Shown piece by piece: positions 26,477 through 34,756 of a stretch of 51,465 nt of DNA; within the stretch, counting starts at the first letter, position 1, and each line of letters begins with the position of its first letter. Position numbers and translations under genes: made by a program. Source of the DNA: Arthrobacter antibioticus (lineage in GTDB: Bacteria > Actinomycetota > Actinomycetes > Actinomycetales > Micrococcaceae); contig NZ_JASISQ010000010.1 of the NCBI RefSeq assembly GCF_030063205.1, positions 1 through 51,465 of the forward strand. Direction: 5' to 3'. A model generated the notes under the pieces. That model saw nothing but the letters and a program-made list of their open reading frames with translations, had not been told where the DNA came from and made no database searches.

Positions 26477-26824
26477 ATGATTATTGGCATTGGCGTGGAC
26501 GTAGTTGACATTGAGCGGTTTGGTCGTCAGATGGAGCGGACTCCTGGGCTGCTCGAACGATTGTTTGTTCCTGCAGAACGTGGCCTAAACACACAGTCGC
26601 TGGCGGCAAGATTCGCTGCAAAGGAGTCCGTAGCGAAAGCTTTGGGTGCCCCTGCCGGGATGAACTGGCAGGACTGCTGGATCGGCCTTGACGAACACGG
26701 TCCCACCATCAATGTCAAGGGCACAGTGGCTGCCGTTGCCAAGGCCAAAGGCATCAAAAGTTGGCATTTGTCCATGAGCCACGACGGCGGTATTGCCACC
26801 GCCATGGTCATCGCCGAGAGCTGA
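26477..26824 (+). CDS. acpS: Holo-[acyl-carrier-protein] synthase
   Basis: AcpS transfers phosphopantetheine from CoA to acyl carrier protein. The motifs are [15 protein letters not shown] (Mg-binding Asp in GVD) and [13 protein letters not shown] (Glu in the KES motif). The end [17 protein letters not shown] is typical. Length is 115 residues. A TAGGCT box six bases upstream suggests a leaderless start, and nnrE/nnrD begins one base after the stop. Confidence 0.95.
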   Translation: MIIGIGVDVVDIERFGRQMERTPGLLERLFVPAERGLNTQSLAARFAAKESVAKALGAPAGMNWQDCWIGLDEHGPTINVKGTVAAVAKAKGIKSWHLSMSHDGGIATAMVIAES

Positions 26825-26825
26825 C

Positions 26826-28397
26826 ATGCTCAGCGCCTACACAGCTGCGGCTGTTCGTGCCGCCGAACAGCCGCTTTTGGCTGCCGGGAGTGGCCCCGAA
26901 CTTATGCGAAAGGCGGCGCATGGGCTCGCCATGGGAGTAGTTGCGAGTCTGCGTGACCGCGGCCAAGGTGTGTACGGAGCCAAGGCGGCGCTCTTGATTG
27001 GTTCCGGTAACAATGGCGGGGATGCTCTTTACGCTGGCGCTTATTTAGCGGCCCGTGGAGCGCGGACGACGGCGTTGCTAACCGATGCTCACACCCACCC
27101 TGAAGCGTTGGCTGCTTTTGAGCAGGCTGGCGGTTTCTGTGTTCGCGTGGTGGCGGACTTCCTCCCTGAAGCTAAAGCTTCCGACGTCATTATTGACGGC
27201 CTGCTCGGCACAGGTGGACGGGGCGGGCTCCGGGAGCCGGCGGCAGGGGTGGTTGCGGAGTTAAACAAACTTGCGGCCCAAAACAGGCCCTTAGTTGTGG
27301 CATGCGATCTGCCCAGTGGAGTGGACGCAACCACGGGGGAAGTATTCGCCCCAGTGCTGCGGGCGGATCGCACCATCACCTTTGGTGCCCACAAGACAGG
27401 GCTGCTGGCCTCCCCCGGGGAGCAAGCCTGCGGAACACTCGTCCTGATTGATTTGGGCCTCCAGGAGCACCTCTACGAAGCTGACTTGTTCAGACTTGTG
27501 CTTAGCGACTTGGCTGCATTGCTACCGCGCCCAGCGGGAGCTGATCAAAAATATACCCGAGGGGTTGCAGGCATAGTGGCCGGATCCGTGCAGTACCCAG
27601 GGGCGGCTCTGTTGGCTGTGGCCGCCGCGTCAGCGTGCGGGCCCGGAATGGTGAGCTACCTTGGGCCTGAACACGTGGCAGCGGCACTGCATGTACGCAA
27701 TCCTGAAGCCGTATGTTCGCAGGAGTCCCCACGGAACGTGCGTGTGCAGGCATGGCTTGCCGGATCAGGTATTGATGGGGATCCGGCGCAGCTTGAGCGG
27801 GCATCTGAGGCCATACTGGCCGGCGGTGAGAGCGGTATCCCCGTGGTGGTTGATGCTGCGGCGTTGGAGCTTGTGAAGCCTGCCCATGGTGATGAAAACT
27901 CCCATCTAGTGCTGACCCCGCACGCGGGTGAACTTGCAACCCTCCTTGCTCGACACGGTGTTGCTCTGAAACGAAGTGCCATTGAGGCGGCACCCTTGGC
28001 CGCGGCACGTAGGGCGGCGGTGATGTTTGGCGCTGTTGTGCTATTGAAAGGGCCAACCACGGTTGTGGCCCAACCTGACGGGAAAGTTTTTACGCAGTCC
28101 AACGGCACACCGCGGCTAGCAACGGCTGGAAGCGGCGATACGCTGGCAGGGATACTTGTTGCCCTGCTAGCCATGGGCGCCGGAATAGGTGAATTGGCCC
28201 GGACTGCTGCGCTGGCCACCGCGCTGCACGGTGAGCTGGCCTCCTTGGAGGTGGCCCCCGCAGACCTTGCTTGCGTAGGAACTGGTTTGGCTGCCGAAGC
28301 GTCTGCGCGAGGGCAACAACTACAGCCCCTGAATGCAGGGATGCTTGCAACGAAGATTCCAGCGGTGTGGGGACGCCTCTGCTCGCCTGTGCAGTAA
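26826..28397 (+). CDS. nnrD: Bifunctional NAD(P)H-hydrate epimerase / ADP-dependent dehydratase
   Basis: The protein repairs hydrated NADH and NADPH. The N-terminal YjeF_N epimerase domain (about 1-215) shows LLIGSGNNGGDALYAGAYLAARG and CDLPSGVDATTGEV. The C-terminal dehydratase (about 230-515) shows GIVAGSVQYPGAALLAVAAAS, LTPHAGELATLL, LLKGPTTVVA and TAGSGDTLAGILVALLA (Asp in the GSGD motif). Length is 523 residues. The ATG at 26826 follows the acpS stop by one base. The stop codon lies in a perfect 15-bp tandem duplication. Confidence 0.95.
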   Translation: MLSAYTAAAVRAAEQPLLAAGSGPELMRKAAHGLAMGVVASLRDRGQGVYGAKAALLIGSGNNGGDALYAGAYLAARGARTTALLTDAHTHPEALAAFEQAGGFCVRVVADFLPEAKASDVIIDGLLGTGGRGGLREPAAGVVAELNKLAAQNRPLVVACDLPSGVDATTGEVFAPVLRADRTITFGAHKTGLLASPGEQACGTLVLIDLGLQEHLYEADLFRLVLSDLAALLPRPAGADQKYTRGVAGIVAGSVQYPGAALLAVAAASACGPGMVSYLGPEHVAAALHVRNPEAVCSQESPRNVRVQAWLAGSGIDGDPAQLERASEAILAGGESGIPVVVDAAALELVKPAHGDENSHLVLTPHAGELATLLARHGVALKRSAIEAAPLAAARRAAVMFGAVVLLKGPTTVVAQPDGKVFTQSNGTPRLATAGSGDTLAGILVALLAMGAGIGELARTAALATALHGELASLEVAPADLACVGTGLAAEASARGQQLQPLNAGMLATKIPAVWGRLCSPVQ

Positions 28398-28416
28398 TCA
28401 ACTGTGCAGTAATCAA
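28387..28416 (+). repeat. 15-bp tandem duplication spanning the nnrD stop
   Basis: CTGTGCAGTAATCAA occurs twice without a gap (28387-28401 and 28402-28416). The first copy contains the TAA stop, so the second carries a back-up stop in the same frame. Confidence 0.85.
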
Positions 28417-28516
28417 CGCGATGCCGAGCCTGCGTCCGGAGTTGGCGCATCTTAGCTGCGGCGGTATGACAGGAGCGGGACGCAGGTCACAACAAATCAG
28501 TGGCAAGATAGTAGCT

Positions 28517-29554
28517 ATGACCTTTCACGCCGCAGAAAACCGTTATGAAACCATGCCTTACCGCAGAGTTGGCCGCAGCGGGCTGAAATTGCCAGCCATT
28601 TCGCTAGGACTGTGGCACAACTTTGGTGATGACAAGCCGTTCGAAGTGCAGCGGGCCATCCTTCGTCGAGCCTTTGATTTGGGCGTTACGCACTTTGACT
28701 TGGCCAACAACTACGGCCCGCCTGACGGCTCAGCGGAAACTAACTTTGGCCGCCATTACAAGGACGACTTCCGTTCACACCGCAACGAACTCGTCATTTC
28801 CACCAAGGCCGGTTACTACATGTGGCCCGGTCCCTATGGTGAGTGGGGCTCACGCAAGAACCTCCTGAACAGTCTTGACGATTCGCTCACCCGCATGGGT
28901 CTTGACTATGTTGACATTTTTTACAGCCACCGGCCCGATCCGGAGACGCCCATGGAGGAAACCATGGGTGCTCTGGACCACGCAGTGCGCTCCGGTAAGG
29001 CCTTGTATGCGGGCATCTCCTCATACACGCCAGCTCAGACGCTTGAAGCCGCCCGGATTCTCAAAGAAATGGGTACGCCGCTGCTCATTCACCAGCCCTC
29101 ATACTCCATGCTGAACCGCTGGACTGAGGAAGGGGAACCAAACCTTTTCCAGACGCTCGACGCCGTTGGGGCAGGTTCCATAGCGTTCTCCCCGTTGGCG
29201 CAGGGCATGTTGACCGACCGCTACCTCAATGGTGTGCCGGCAGATTCGCGGGCGGCGAAGGAACGCTTCCTGCACGAAAATGACCTCACCGAGGAAAAGA
29301 TGGGGCGTGTGCGAGCTCTCAACGAGCTGGCATCCACCCGTGGACAGTCCTTGGCGCAGATGGCCATTGCATGGATACTTCGGGAACAAAGCAATGCGAG
29401 CCCCGTCGCCTCAGCTTTGGTGGGCGCCTCGAGCGTTGCGCAGCTGGAAAACAACGTTGCCGCTATCAGAAACCTGGAATTTAGTGAAGCCGAGCTGCGC
29501 TCCATCGATGAGTACGCCGTCGAATCTGGGATAAACAAGTGGGCACAGAAGTAG
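28517..29554 (+). CDS. gpr: Aldo-keto reductase, YghZ/Gpr type
   Basis: An NADPH-dependent aldo-keto reductase; the E. coli homologue YghZ reduces L-glyceraldehyde-3-phosphate and detoxifies methylglyoxal. The start MTFHAAENRYETMPYRRVGRSGLKLPAISLGLWHNFG is very close to YghZ. The tetrad is visible: Asp and Tyr in FDLANNYGPPDGSAETNFG, Lys in ISTKAGYYMWPGPYGEWGSRK and His in YSHRPDPETP. The frame is open well upstream, but the ATG at 28517 gives the family N-terminus. Length is 345 residues. Shaker-beta-type proteins are related, so the physiological substrate is open. Confidence 0.92.
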   Translation: MTFHAAENRYETMPYRRVGRSGLKLPAISLGLWHNFGDDKPFEVQRAILRRAFDLGVTHFDLANNYGPPDGSAETNFGRHYKDDFRSHRNELVISTKAGYYMWPGPYGEWGSRKNLLNSLDDSLTRMGLDYVDIFYSHRPDPETPMEETMGALDHAVRSGKALYAGISSYTPAQTLEAARILKEMGTPLLIHQPSYSMLNRWTEEGEPNLFQTLDAVGAGSIAFSPLAQGMLTDRYLNGVPADSRAAKERFLHENDLTEEKMGRVRALNELASTRGQSLAQMAIAWILREQSNASPVASALVGASSVAQLENNVAAIRNLEFSEAELRSIDEYAVESGINKWAQK

Positions 29555-29787
29555 TTGGGGGCCCACATGAGTAACAACGGTCTTTGATAAAAGCAAGAGA
29601 TTTTCCTGCGCCGGAGGAATAAATTCGGAACAGGGTCAGTTTACAAGAATGGTTAAGGGCGCCGTTGGGGCGCCAGGTCCGGTCGAACAGCCGTGCGTCG
29701 TGTCTCTACGTAAAACGTAAAGGCGTGCGTCGACCCATCACCGCAAAGTGAGAGCCGGACCCGTGTGAGTTTTTATGAAGGAGTTCC
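29555..29787 (+). promoter_or_regulatory. Structured 5' leader of ino1 (candidate cis-regulatory RNA)
   Basis: A hairpin GGCGCC-GTTGG-GGCGCC (29658-29674) precedes a domain closed by GGTCCGG (29676-29682) and CCGGACC (29755-29761). Inside, GTCGA (29682-29686) can pair with TCGAC (29730-29734) and TCAC with GTGA (29738-29751). This gives a possible three-way junction of about 86 nt. TACGT-AAA-ACGTA forms a small internal hairpin. The Shine-Dalgarno AAGGAG follows 17 nt later. It does not match any riboswitch class I can recall. Confidence 0.5.
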
Positions 29788-30867
29788 GTGTCCAATCATC
29801 CTATTCGGGTTGCCGTCGTAGGCGTGGGAAACTGTGCCTCATCTTTGGTGCAGGGAGTCCAGTACTACCAAGATGCTGATCCCAGCGTCAAGGTTCCTGG
29901 CCTGATGCATGTTAATTTTGGCCAATACCACGTCAATGATGTGCAGTTTGTTGCAGCATTCGATGTTGATAGCAAGAAGGTTGGGCTGGATCTCTCGGAT
30001 GCCATTGGCGCCAGCGAGAACAACACCATCAAGCTGGCCGACGTCCCCAACTTGGGCGTTCCGGTGCTTCGCGGCACCACCCTTGACGGTCTTGGCAAGT
30101 ACTACCGCGAGACCATTGTTGAATCTGACGCCGATCCGGTTGACGTTGTGGCAACACTGAAGGCAGCCAATGTTGACGTCATGGTTTGCTACCTACCGGT
30201 TGGCTCAGATGCCGCAGCGAAATTCTATGCACAGTGCGCCATCGACGCCGGTGTAGGCTTCGTCAACGCCCTGCCCGTTTTCATCGCAGGCACCAAAGAG
30301 TGGGCTGATAAGTTCACTGCCGCCGGCGTTCCGATTGTGGGAGATGACATTAAGAGCCAGATCGGTGCCACCATCACGCACCGTGTCATGGCCAAACTTT
30401 TTGAAGACCGCGGTGTGGTTCTTGACCGCACCTACCAGCTTAACGTTGGTGGAAACATGGACTTCAAGAACATGCTTGAGCGTGAGCGGCTTGAATCCAA
30501 GAAGATCTCCAAAACTCAAGCCGTCACCTCCAACACCTCAGCAGTGCTGAGCGAGGACGACGTCCACATCGGGCCATCTGACTACGTTGCCTGGCTTGAT
30601 GACAGGAAATGGGCTTTTGTCCGTCTGGAAGGCCGCAACTTTGGCGACGCTCCCGTGTCGCTGGAATACAAGCTTGAAGTATGGGATTCACCCAACTCAG
30701 CTGGAGTGATCATTGACGCCATCCGTGCGGCAAAAATCGCCCTTGACCGCGGCATTGGTGGCCCCATCCTCTCAGCCTCGAGCTATTTCATGAAGTCCCC
30801 GCCGGAGCAGTACGCGGACGACATCGCCCACGAGAAGGTTGAAGCATTTATCCGGGGCGACCTCTAA
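29788..30867 (+). CDS. ino1: Inositol-3-phosphate synthase
   Basis: The enzyme converts glucose-6-phosphate to 1L-myo-inositol-1-phosphate (inositol-3-phosphate) using NAD, the precursor for mycothiol and phosphatidylinositol. The nucleotide-binding start [22 protein letters not shown] and the catalytic-domain segments [27 protein letters not shown] and [10 protein letters not shown] are typical of the actinobacterial 1L-myo-inositol-1-phosphate synthase. Length is 359 residues. GTG start with AAGGAG upstream. The long structured leader suggests control at RNA level. The MshA-like gene that uses this product lies about 7.4 kb away. Confidence 0.95.
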   Translation: MSNHPIRVAVVGVGNCASSLVQGVQYYQDADPSVKVPGLMHVNFGQYHVNDVQFVAAFDVDSKKVGLDLSDAIGASENNTIKLADVPNLGVPVLRGTTLDGLGKYYRETIVESDADPVDVVATLKAANVDVMVCYLPVGSDAAAKFYAQCAIDAGVGFVNALPVFIAGTKEWADKFTAAGVPIVGDDIKSQIGATITHRVMAKLFEDRGVVLDRTYQLNVGGNMDFKNMLERERLESKKISKTQAVTSNTSAVLSEDDVHIGPSDYVAWLDDRKWAFVRLEGRNFGDAPVSLEYKLEVWDSPNSAGVIIDAIRAAKIALDRGIGGPILSASSYFMKSPPEQYADDIAHEKVEAFIRGDL

Positions 30868-30870
30868 CCC

Positions 30871-30925
30871 CGACGCTCGCTCACTCCACGTCGTGTTTAT
30901 TGTGACGCTCGCTCACTCCACGTCG
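30871..30925. repeat. Two copies of a 23-bp dispersed palindrome-ended repeat
   Basis: Copies at 30871-30893 and 30903-30925 are direct and 32 bp apart. The unit begins (C/T)GACG, ends CGTCG and has the core CTCGCTCACTCCA. The same repeat occurs inverted at 32088-32174 and in mixed orientation at 45500-45626. It is intergenic after ino1. Confidence 0.85.
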
Positions 30926-30930
30926 TAAAA

Positions 30931-31028
30931 AGCAGAACGCTCCTTCACTGAACTGCTCCCCGAAAGTTGGACTGAAATATTCAATCCAACTTTCGGGGAG
31001 CAGTTAATTGCTGAGGGAGGGTTCTGCT
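30931..31028. repeat. 98-bp hairpin element with terminal inverted repeats
   Basis: The outer ends are AGCAGAAC (30931-30938) and GTTCTGCT (31021-31028). The centre is a perfect 21-bp stem (30951-30971 with 30985-31005) around a 13-nt loop CTGAAATATTCAA. It lies between converging genes, so it could act as a two-way terminator, but its length and terminal repeats also suggest a MITE-like or REP-like element. Confidence 0.75.
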
Positions 31029-31053
31029 TTAGGCTGTGTGGTTTGGGACGATT

Positions 31054-32004
31054 TTAGCTACCTGTAGCGAACCCGGAGGAAACCCTGGGATCTACCTTGG
31101 CATGCCGCAACACGTTCTTGATCACGCGGACGGCATCTTGAAAGCTATCTGCCAAATCTGCCTGAGTGAATACTAAGACCGTCCAGCCAGCGGCTTCGAA
31201 TGCTTTATCCCGGCGTCTATCACTTTGCCGCTGTAGCTCATCCAGGTGATGAACTCCATCGTATTGGAGGGCTATGCGCCGACTTCGGTAGCCAGCGTCT
31301 GCACAAGGTGCCCCTGGCCGTGGCCAGAGGGTGACTTGCAGATCAGGCTCCGGCAGTCCGGCGTCGAGCATGGCCAAACGAAGGAGTGTTTCGGGAGCCG
31401 AATCAGCTCCCACACGCATCAGTTCAAGGGCTGCCCGCGCACGAACTACGCCCTGTAAATTCCTGTGCCGGCCCACTAACTCCCGAAGCGCCACAAGAGT
31501 GGAGTAGGGAGTCTCCCGATCCTCAAACTCCGGCCGCGGAATGCGAATCAGCTGATCCCCGGTGCACACCAGATCGTCAAGGTTTAGGATGTGCGCAAGA
31601 TCAAGCCACGTACGGGCCCTACCGCTGATTCGCAGATCTCCATGAGTCTCCACTTCACCGGGAAAAGCAACCACGGTATGACCGATGATTCCTTTGCGAC
31701 GCGCTCCGGGCAGTTTTCTAGGCTTACTCAAATGCAGCTGATCAGAGCCCGAACACCACGGTGGAAGAACCATTTCATGCAACCTTGCAGCTGTGGTGTG
31801 CGAGATCCAGGCCTCCGGAGTCACCACGCACAGGGCACGAGCTGCGCTGCTGAGCTCAAAATCCCAGTCCTTCGGCCGGTACAGGCCACGGCCCACGTTT
31901 GTGATGTGCGTATTCCTGAGCTGACCCGCCGAAAGTCCTTGCGTCATGGCTTCAGCGCGGGTGAACGGAACCGATGGGACACTGAACGCATCGTTGGAGT
32001 TCAT
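31054..32004 (-). CDS. DUF559-domain protein with AbiEi-like N-terminus
   Basis: A protein of about 316 residues in two parts. The N-terminal region (TRAEAMTQGLSAGQLRN, VGRGLYRP, ISHTTAARLHEM) resembles the winged-helix/AbiEi-type proteins of actinobacteria. The C-terminal region carries the DUF559/Vsr-like PD-(D/E)XK fold: SAPETLLRLAMLDAGLPEPDLQVTL, ALQYDGVHHLDELQRQSDRRRDKAFEAAGW, VLVFTQADL. Such proteins are abundant in actinobacteria and have no settled function; a DNA nuclease activity is only inferred. The start may be the ATG at 32004 or a GTG at 32022. Dispersed repeats flank it on both sides. Confidence 0.85.
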   Translation of the reverse strand: MNSNDAFSVPSVPFTRAEAMTQGLSAGQLRNTHITNVGRGLYRPKDWDFELSSAARALCVVTPEAWISHTTAARLHEMVLPPWCSGSDQLHLSKPRKLPGARRKGIIGHTVVAFPGEVETHGDLRISGRARTWLDLAHILNLDDLVCTGDQLIRIPRPEFEDRETPYSTLVALRELVGRHRNLQGVVRARAALELMRVGADSAPETLLRLAMLDAGLPEPDLQVTLWPRPGAPCADAGYRSRRIALQYDGVHHLDELQRQSDRRRDKAFEAAGWTVLVFTQADLADSFQDAVRVIKNVLRHAKVDPRVSSGFATGS

Positions 32005-32070
32005 GGAACAAGTGTGGCTCACATACGGCGCGGGCGCCTGAAGTTATCCACAGCAGGGGGACCACCTACT

Positions 32071-32095
32071 CGCCGTCGCTTATGGAGCGACGGCG
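32071..32095. terminator. Short perfect hairpin beside the repeats
   Basis: CGCCGTCGCT-TATGG-AGCGACGGCG forms a perfect 10-bp stem. It directly abuts and partly overlaps the first repeat copy at 32088. It has no T-tract, so a terminator role is uncertain. Confidence 0.45.
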
Positions 32096-32174
32096 AGTGA
32101 GCGAGCGTCCGCTGAAACCCGACGTGGAGTGAGCGAGCGTCCGCTGAAACCCGACGTGGAGTGAGCGAGCGTCG
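32088..32174. repeat. Three copies of the 23-bp dispersed repeat with 32-bp period
   Basis: Copies at 32088-32110, 32120-32142 and 32152-32174 are in the orientation opposite to those at 30871-30925. They are separated by 9-bp spacers that include GCTGAAAC. The last copy ends four bases before the stop codon of the glucosidase gene. Confidence 0.88.
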
Positions 32175-32177
32175 GTA

Positions 32178-33848
32178 CTAGGGGGCGACCCACAGCGTTG
32201 TTTCTGCTCCTATGCTGCCCACATGTAGTTCACCGGAGCTCAGGACCACCTGGGAATGGTCAACACCGAAAGGCAGCTCCGCGGGTGCGTCACCAAAGTT
32301 GGTTATAACCTCCCAACCATTCGGGCGGCGGTAGTGCACCACCGCGGCTGCCGGTTCACTGAGCCATTCCAGGGACTCTTCAGATTGCAATTCGCGGCGT
32401 ATTTTCAGGGCACTGCGATACATCTCAAGGGTGGAACCTGCGGTACCGTCCTGCACCGAGGCAGCAAAGTCAGCGAACCAGTCCGGTTGCGGAAGCCACG
32501 GGCGGCCACCAAAACCAAAGTTGTCTTCCGAATCGGACCATGGCAGTGGTACCCGGCAGCCGTCGCGACCCTTGACAGTGTTTAAGGTGCGGAACCACGT
32601 GGGGTCCTGCAACGAAGAAGCCGGCAGATCAGCCACTTCAAAGAGGCCCAGCTCCTCACCCTGGTACAGGTAGGCCGAGCCCGGCAGGCCCAGCATGAAC
32701 AACGTTGCAGCCCTGGCCCGGCGCAAACCCCGCGCAGAATCCAATTCTGGGGACGCGCCGTCGGCCAGCAGCCACGCCTCAAGATCGGCATGAGTGCTCC
32801 CGTCGGGCAGTGCGTAGCGTGAAGGGTGACGAACCACATCGTGGTTTGAAAAAACCCAGGTCGAGGATGCTCCGGAAGCTTCAGCCTCCAGCAGACATCT
32901 CTGCGCTATGGTACGGAATTTCACGGCAGCAAAAGGCGCCTGCAGCAAATCAAAGTTGAAAGCCTGTCCCAGACCGGAGGGTTGGGCGTACTTCAGACGC
33001 CGCTCGGTAAACGGTACCCACGCTTCAGCAACGGCAGCCTTGGGCGGATCGTATTCGTTGAGCACCGAACGCCAACCCGCGAAGACCTCATGCACCTCAT
33101 CACGGTCAAAGATGGGATCGGTACCGTCATCAACCAAGATCTCCAACAGCGGCTTGGAACGTAGCGGAAGGGACATGTCCTTGACCAGTGCGTGCGCCAC
33201 ATCGATGCGGAAACCGTCAACGCCGCGGTCCGACCAGAAGCGCAGCGTGGTGTGGAAATCCTCGCGTACTTCGGGATGATCCCAATTAAAATCGGGTTGT
33301 TCGGTGGCGAACAAGTGCAGGTACCACTGGCCCAGTGACCCGGCATTGGGACCGGCAGTTTCCACTATGCGAGTCCATGCCGGACCGCCAAAGTGGGAGG
33401 GCCAATCGGACGGTGGAAGCTCGCCATTCTCACCCAAACCGTCGAAGAAGTGGTACCGGGTGCGCTCGGGGGAACCCGGGGCGGAAGCTAAAGCAGCTTG
33501 GAACCATTCGTGCCGGTTGGAGGAGTGGTTAGGCACCACGTCAACAATGATCTTGATACCGGCAGTGTGCGCCGCTGTCACCATGTCATCGAAATCCGCC
33601 AAAGTCCCCAGACGCGGGTCAACGTTTCGGTAGTCATCGACGTCGTACCCGCCGTCGGCAAGTGCCGAGGGGTAGAACGGGCTGAGCCATATGGCATCGA
33701 TACCCAGTGCCGAGAGGTAAGCCATACGCGAGGTGACACCGGGCAGATCACCGATTCCGTCGCCGTCGGAGTCGGCAAAGCTGCGCGGGTAGATCTGGTA
33801 GACGGCGGCTTGGCGCCACCACGTGGGATCTGAGGAAATGCGAGACAT
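32178..33848 (-). CDS. GH13 alpha-glucosidase (oligo-1,6-glucosidase type)
   Basis: A cytoplasmic glycoside hydrolase of 556 residues that releases glucose from alpha-linked oligosaccharides. The GH13 regions are IVDVVPNHSS, GFRIDVAHAL with the nucleophile Asp216, VAEAWVPF with the acid Glu275, and FSNHDVVRHPSR with Asp337. The N-terminus WWRQAAVYQIYPRSFADSDGDGIGDLPG is the oligo-1,6-glucosidase/alpha-glucosidase type. There is no signal peptide. A perfect 12-bp palindrome CCCAGCGCTGGG lies 35-46 bases upstream and may be the operator of a LacI-type repressor not encoded here. Confidence 0.93.
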   Translation of the reverse strand: MSRISSDPTWWRQAAVYQIYPRSFADSDGDGIGDLPGVTSRMAYLSALGIDAIWLSPFYPSALADGGYDVDDYRNVDPRLGTLADFDDMVTAAHTAGIKIIVDVVPNHSSNRHEWFQAALASAPGSPERTRYHFFDGLGENGELPPSDWPSHFGGPAWTRIVETAGPNAGSLGQWYLHLFATEQPDFNWDHPEVREDFHTTLRFWSDRGVDGFRIDVAHALVKDMSLPLRSKPLLEILVDDGTDPIFDRDEVHEVFAGWRSVLNEYDPPKAAVAEAWVPFTERRLKYAQPSGLGQAFNFDLLQAPFAAVKFRTIAQRCLLEAEASGASSTWVFSNHDVVRHPSRYALPDGSTHADLEAWLLADGASPELDSARGLRRARAATLFMLGLPGSAYLYQGEELGLFEVADLPASSLQDPTWFRTLNTVKGRDGCRVPLPWSDSEDNFGFGGRPWLPQPDWFADFAASVQDGTAGSTLEMYRSALKIRRELQSEESLEWLSEPAAAVVHYRRPNGWEVITNFGDAPAELPFGVDHSQVVLSSGELHVGSIGAETTLWVAP

Positions 33849-33882
33849 AATTTGTTGGATCCTCTCATGCCGCCGGATATTT

Positions 33883-33894
33883 CCCAGCGCTGGG
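33883..33894. promoter_or_regulatory. 12-bp palindrome, candidate operator of the glucosidase gene
   Basis: CCCAGCGCTGGG is perfectly symmetric and lies just upstream of the minus-strand glucosidase start and its Shine-Dalgarno GAGGAT. No regulator gene is adjacent, so the assignment is tentative. Confidence 0.4.
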
Positions 33895-34037
33895 CGAACA
33901 GGTAGATCAAGAGTAACGGTGCCATAGCCCAGAGGCGTGAAGCAAAGCCGGTTGTGACATCAGTATGAACTGGCTGGTTGCCAGTAGATCAACAGGTGCG
34001 TGCGTTAGCATGGCAGAAACTCATGGAAGCGGTCGTC

Positions 34038-34649
34038 ATGTCCAAACAGCAGCATCTGACGCGGAAGATCGAGACGCGGAAGTGTAAGACCCCTAAGGTA
34101 CCCGGTTATTCACGGCTTGCCGTTGTGGCCCTACTCATCACAGCCCTAGCAATGATAGCGGGGTGCGCCCAACAGGCCCCGCAGGGGCAGCCCGGCAAAG
34201 CCCCCACTGGCACTGCGCCGGCCACGGGCACGCCTGCTACGAGCGCTGAGCCGTCCGCGCCGGGTAGTTCCAGTGCCACGGGTAGTTCCATAGCGGCGGG
34301 TGACGTTGATCTGTCCATTGCTCTCACTGAAGCTCCCGGGGCGGCCCCGCGCCATTTCCGCCTCGTGGCCAACGGTCCCACCCCTGCTGCCGATTCCACC
34401 TTGCCGGACTCCACGGCCGCGCTCGCCGCAGTGGAAGCACAAGGTGAGAAATTGTTTTTCCCTGTCCCGGACCCAACACGCGCCTGCACACAGCAGTACG
34501 GTGGCCCGGAAATTGCTGTAGTGACCGGCTGGTTTCACGGTAAGAAAGTGAATGCCACCTTCAAGCGCACCGACGGCTGTGAGATCGCCAGTTGGGCGGC
34601 ACTGGCTCCCCTGTTCGGTGCGCTAGCGGGTGGCACGGGAGCCATCTAA
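34038..34649 (+). CDS. Putative lipoprotein of unknown function
   Basis: I do not recognise this protein. It has a basic N-terminus, a hydrophobic segment and a lipobox ending in MIAGC (Cys43). A Pro/Thr/Ser/Ala-rich linker (about 45-85) follows, then a domain of about 115 residues with VDLSIALTEAPGAAPRHFRLVANG, CTQQYGGPEIAVVTG and GCEIASWAALAPLFG. It has two cysteines outside the lipobox, possibly a disulphide. A domain tied to SSI-like inhibitors is suggested by the PRHFRLVANG and CTQQYGGPE pattern and by the adjacent secreted subtilase, but this is only inference. Start could also be the ATG at 34023; a TAGCAT box lies at 34006. Length is about 203 residues. Confidence 0.7.
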   Translation: MSKQQHLTRKIETRKCKTPKVPGYSRLAVVALLITALAMIAGCAQQAPQGQPGKAPTGTAPATGTPATSAEPSAPGSSSATGSSIAAGDVDLSIALTEAPGAAPRHFRLVANGPTPAADSTLPDSTAALAAVEAQGEKLFFPVPDPTRACTQQYGGPEIAVVTGWFHGKKVNATFKRTDGCEIASWAALAPLFGALAGGTGAI

Positions 34650-34681
34650 GGGCTCGCGTTTGTATTGGCCCGGCAGGTGGG

Positions 34682-34734
34682 CACCGCACGACGGCGGCCA
34701 TCCAGACTTGCTGGATGGCCGCCGTCGTGCGGTG
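34682..34734. terminator. Perfect 23-bp hairpin between converging genes
   Basis: The arms at 34682-34704 and 34712-34734 are exact complements with the 7-nt loop GACTTGC. It lies between the lipoprotein and the subtilase stop codons. There is no T-tract, so it may act as an mRNA 3'-end stabiliser or factor-dependent terminator on both strands. Confidence 0.7.
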
Positions 34735-34756
34735 GATCCGGGTGTGCGGAAGGAAC

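Noticed and set aside
29641-29761. tRNA-like fold in the ino1 leader
   Set aside because: No acceptor-stem/T-loop pattern (GTTCRA) or anticodon arm at the right spacing.
29641-29787. ino1 leader as a c-di-GMP (GEMM) riboswitch, because of the CGCAAAG segment
   Set aside because: Only this short segment resembles GEMM; the rest of the conserved core and the helix order do not match.
32088-32174. Regular 32-bp spacing that looks like a small CRISPR
   Set aside because: The spacers are 9 bp and nearly identical, there are only three copies, and no cas genes are present; it is a dispersed intergenic repeat.
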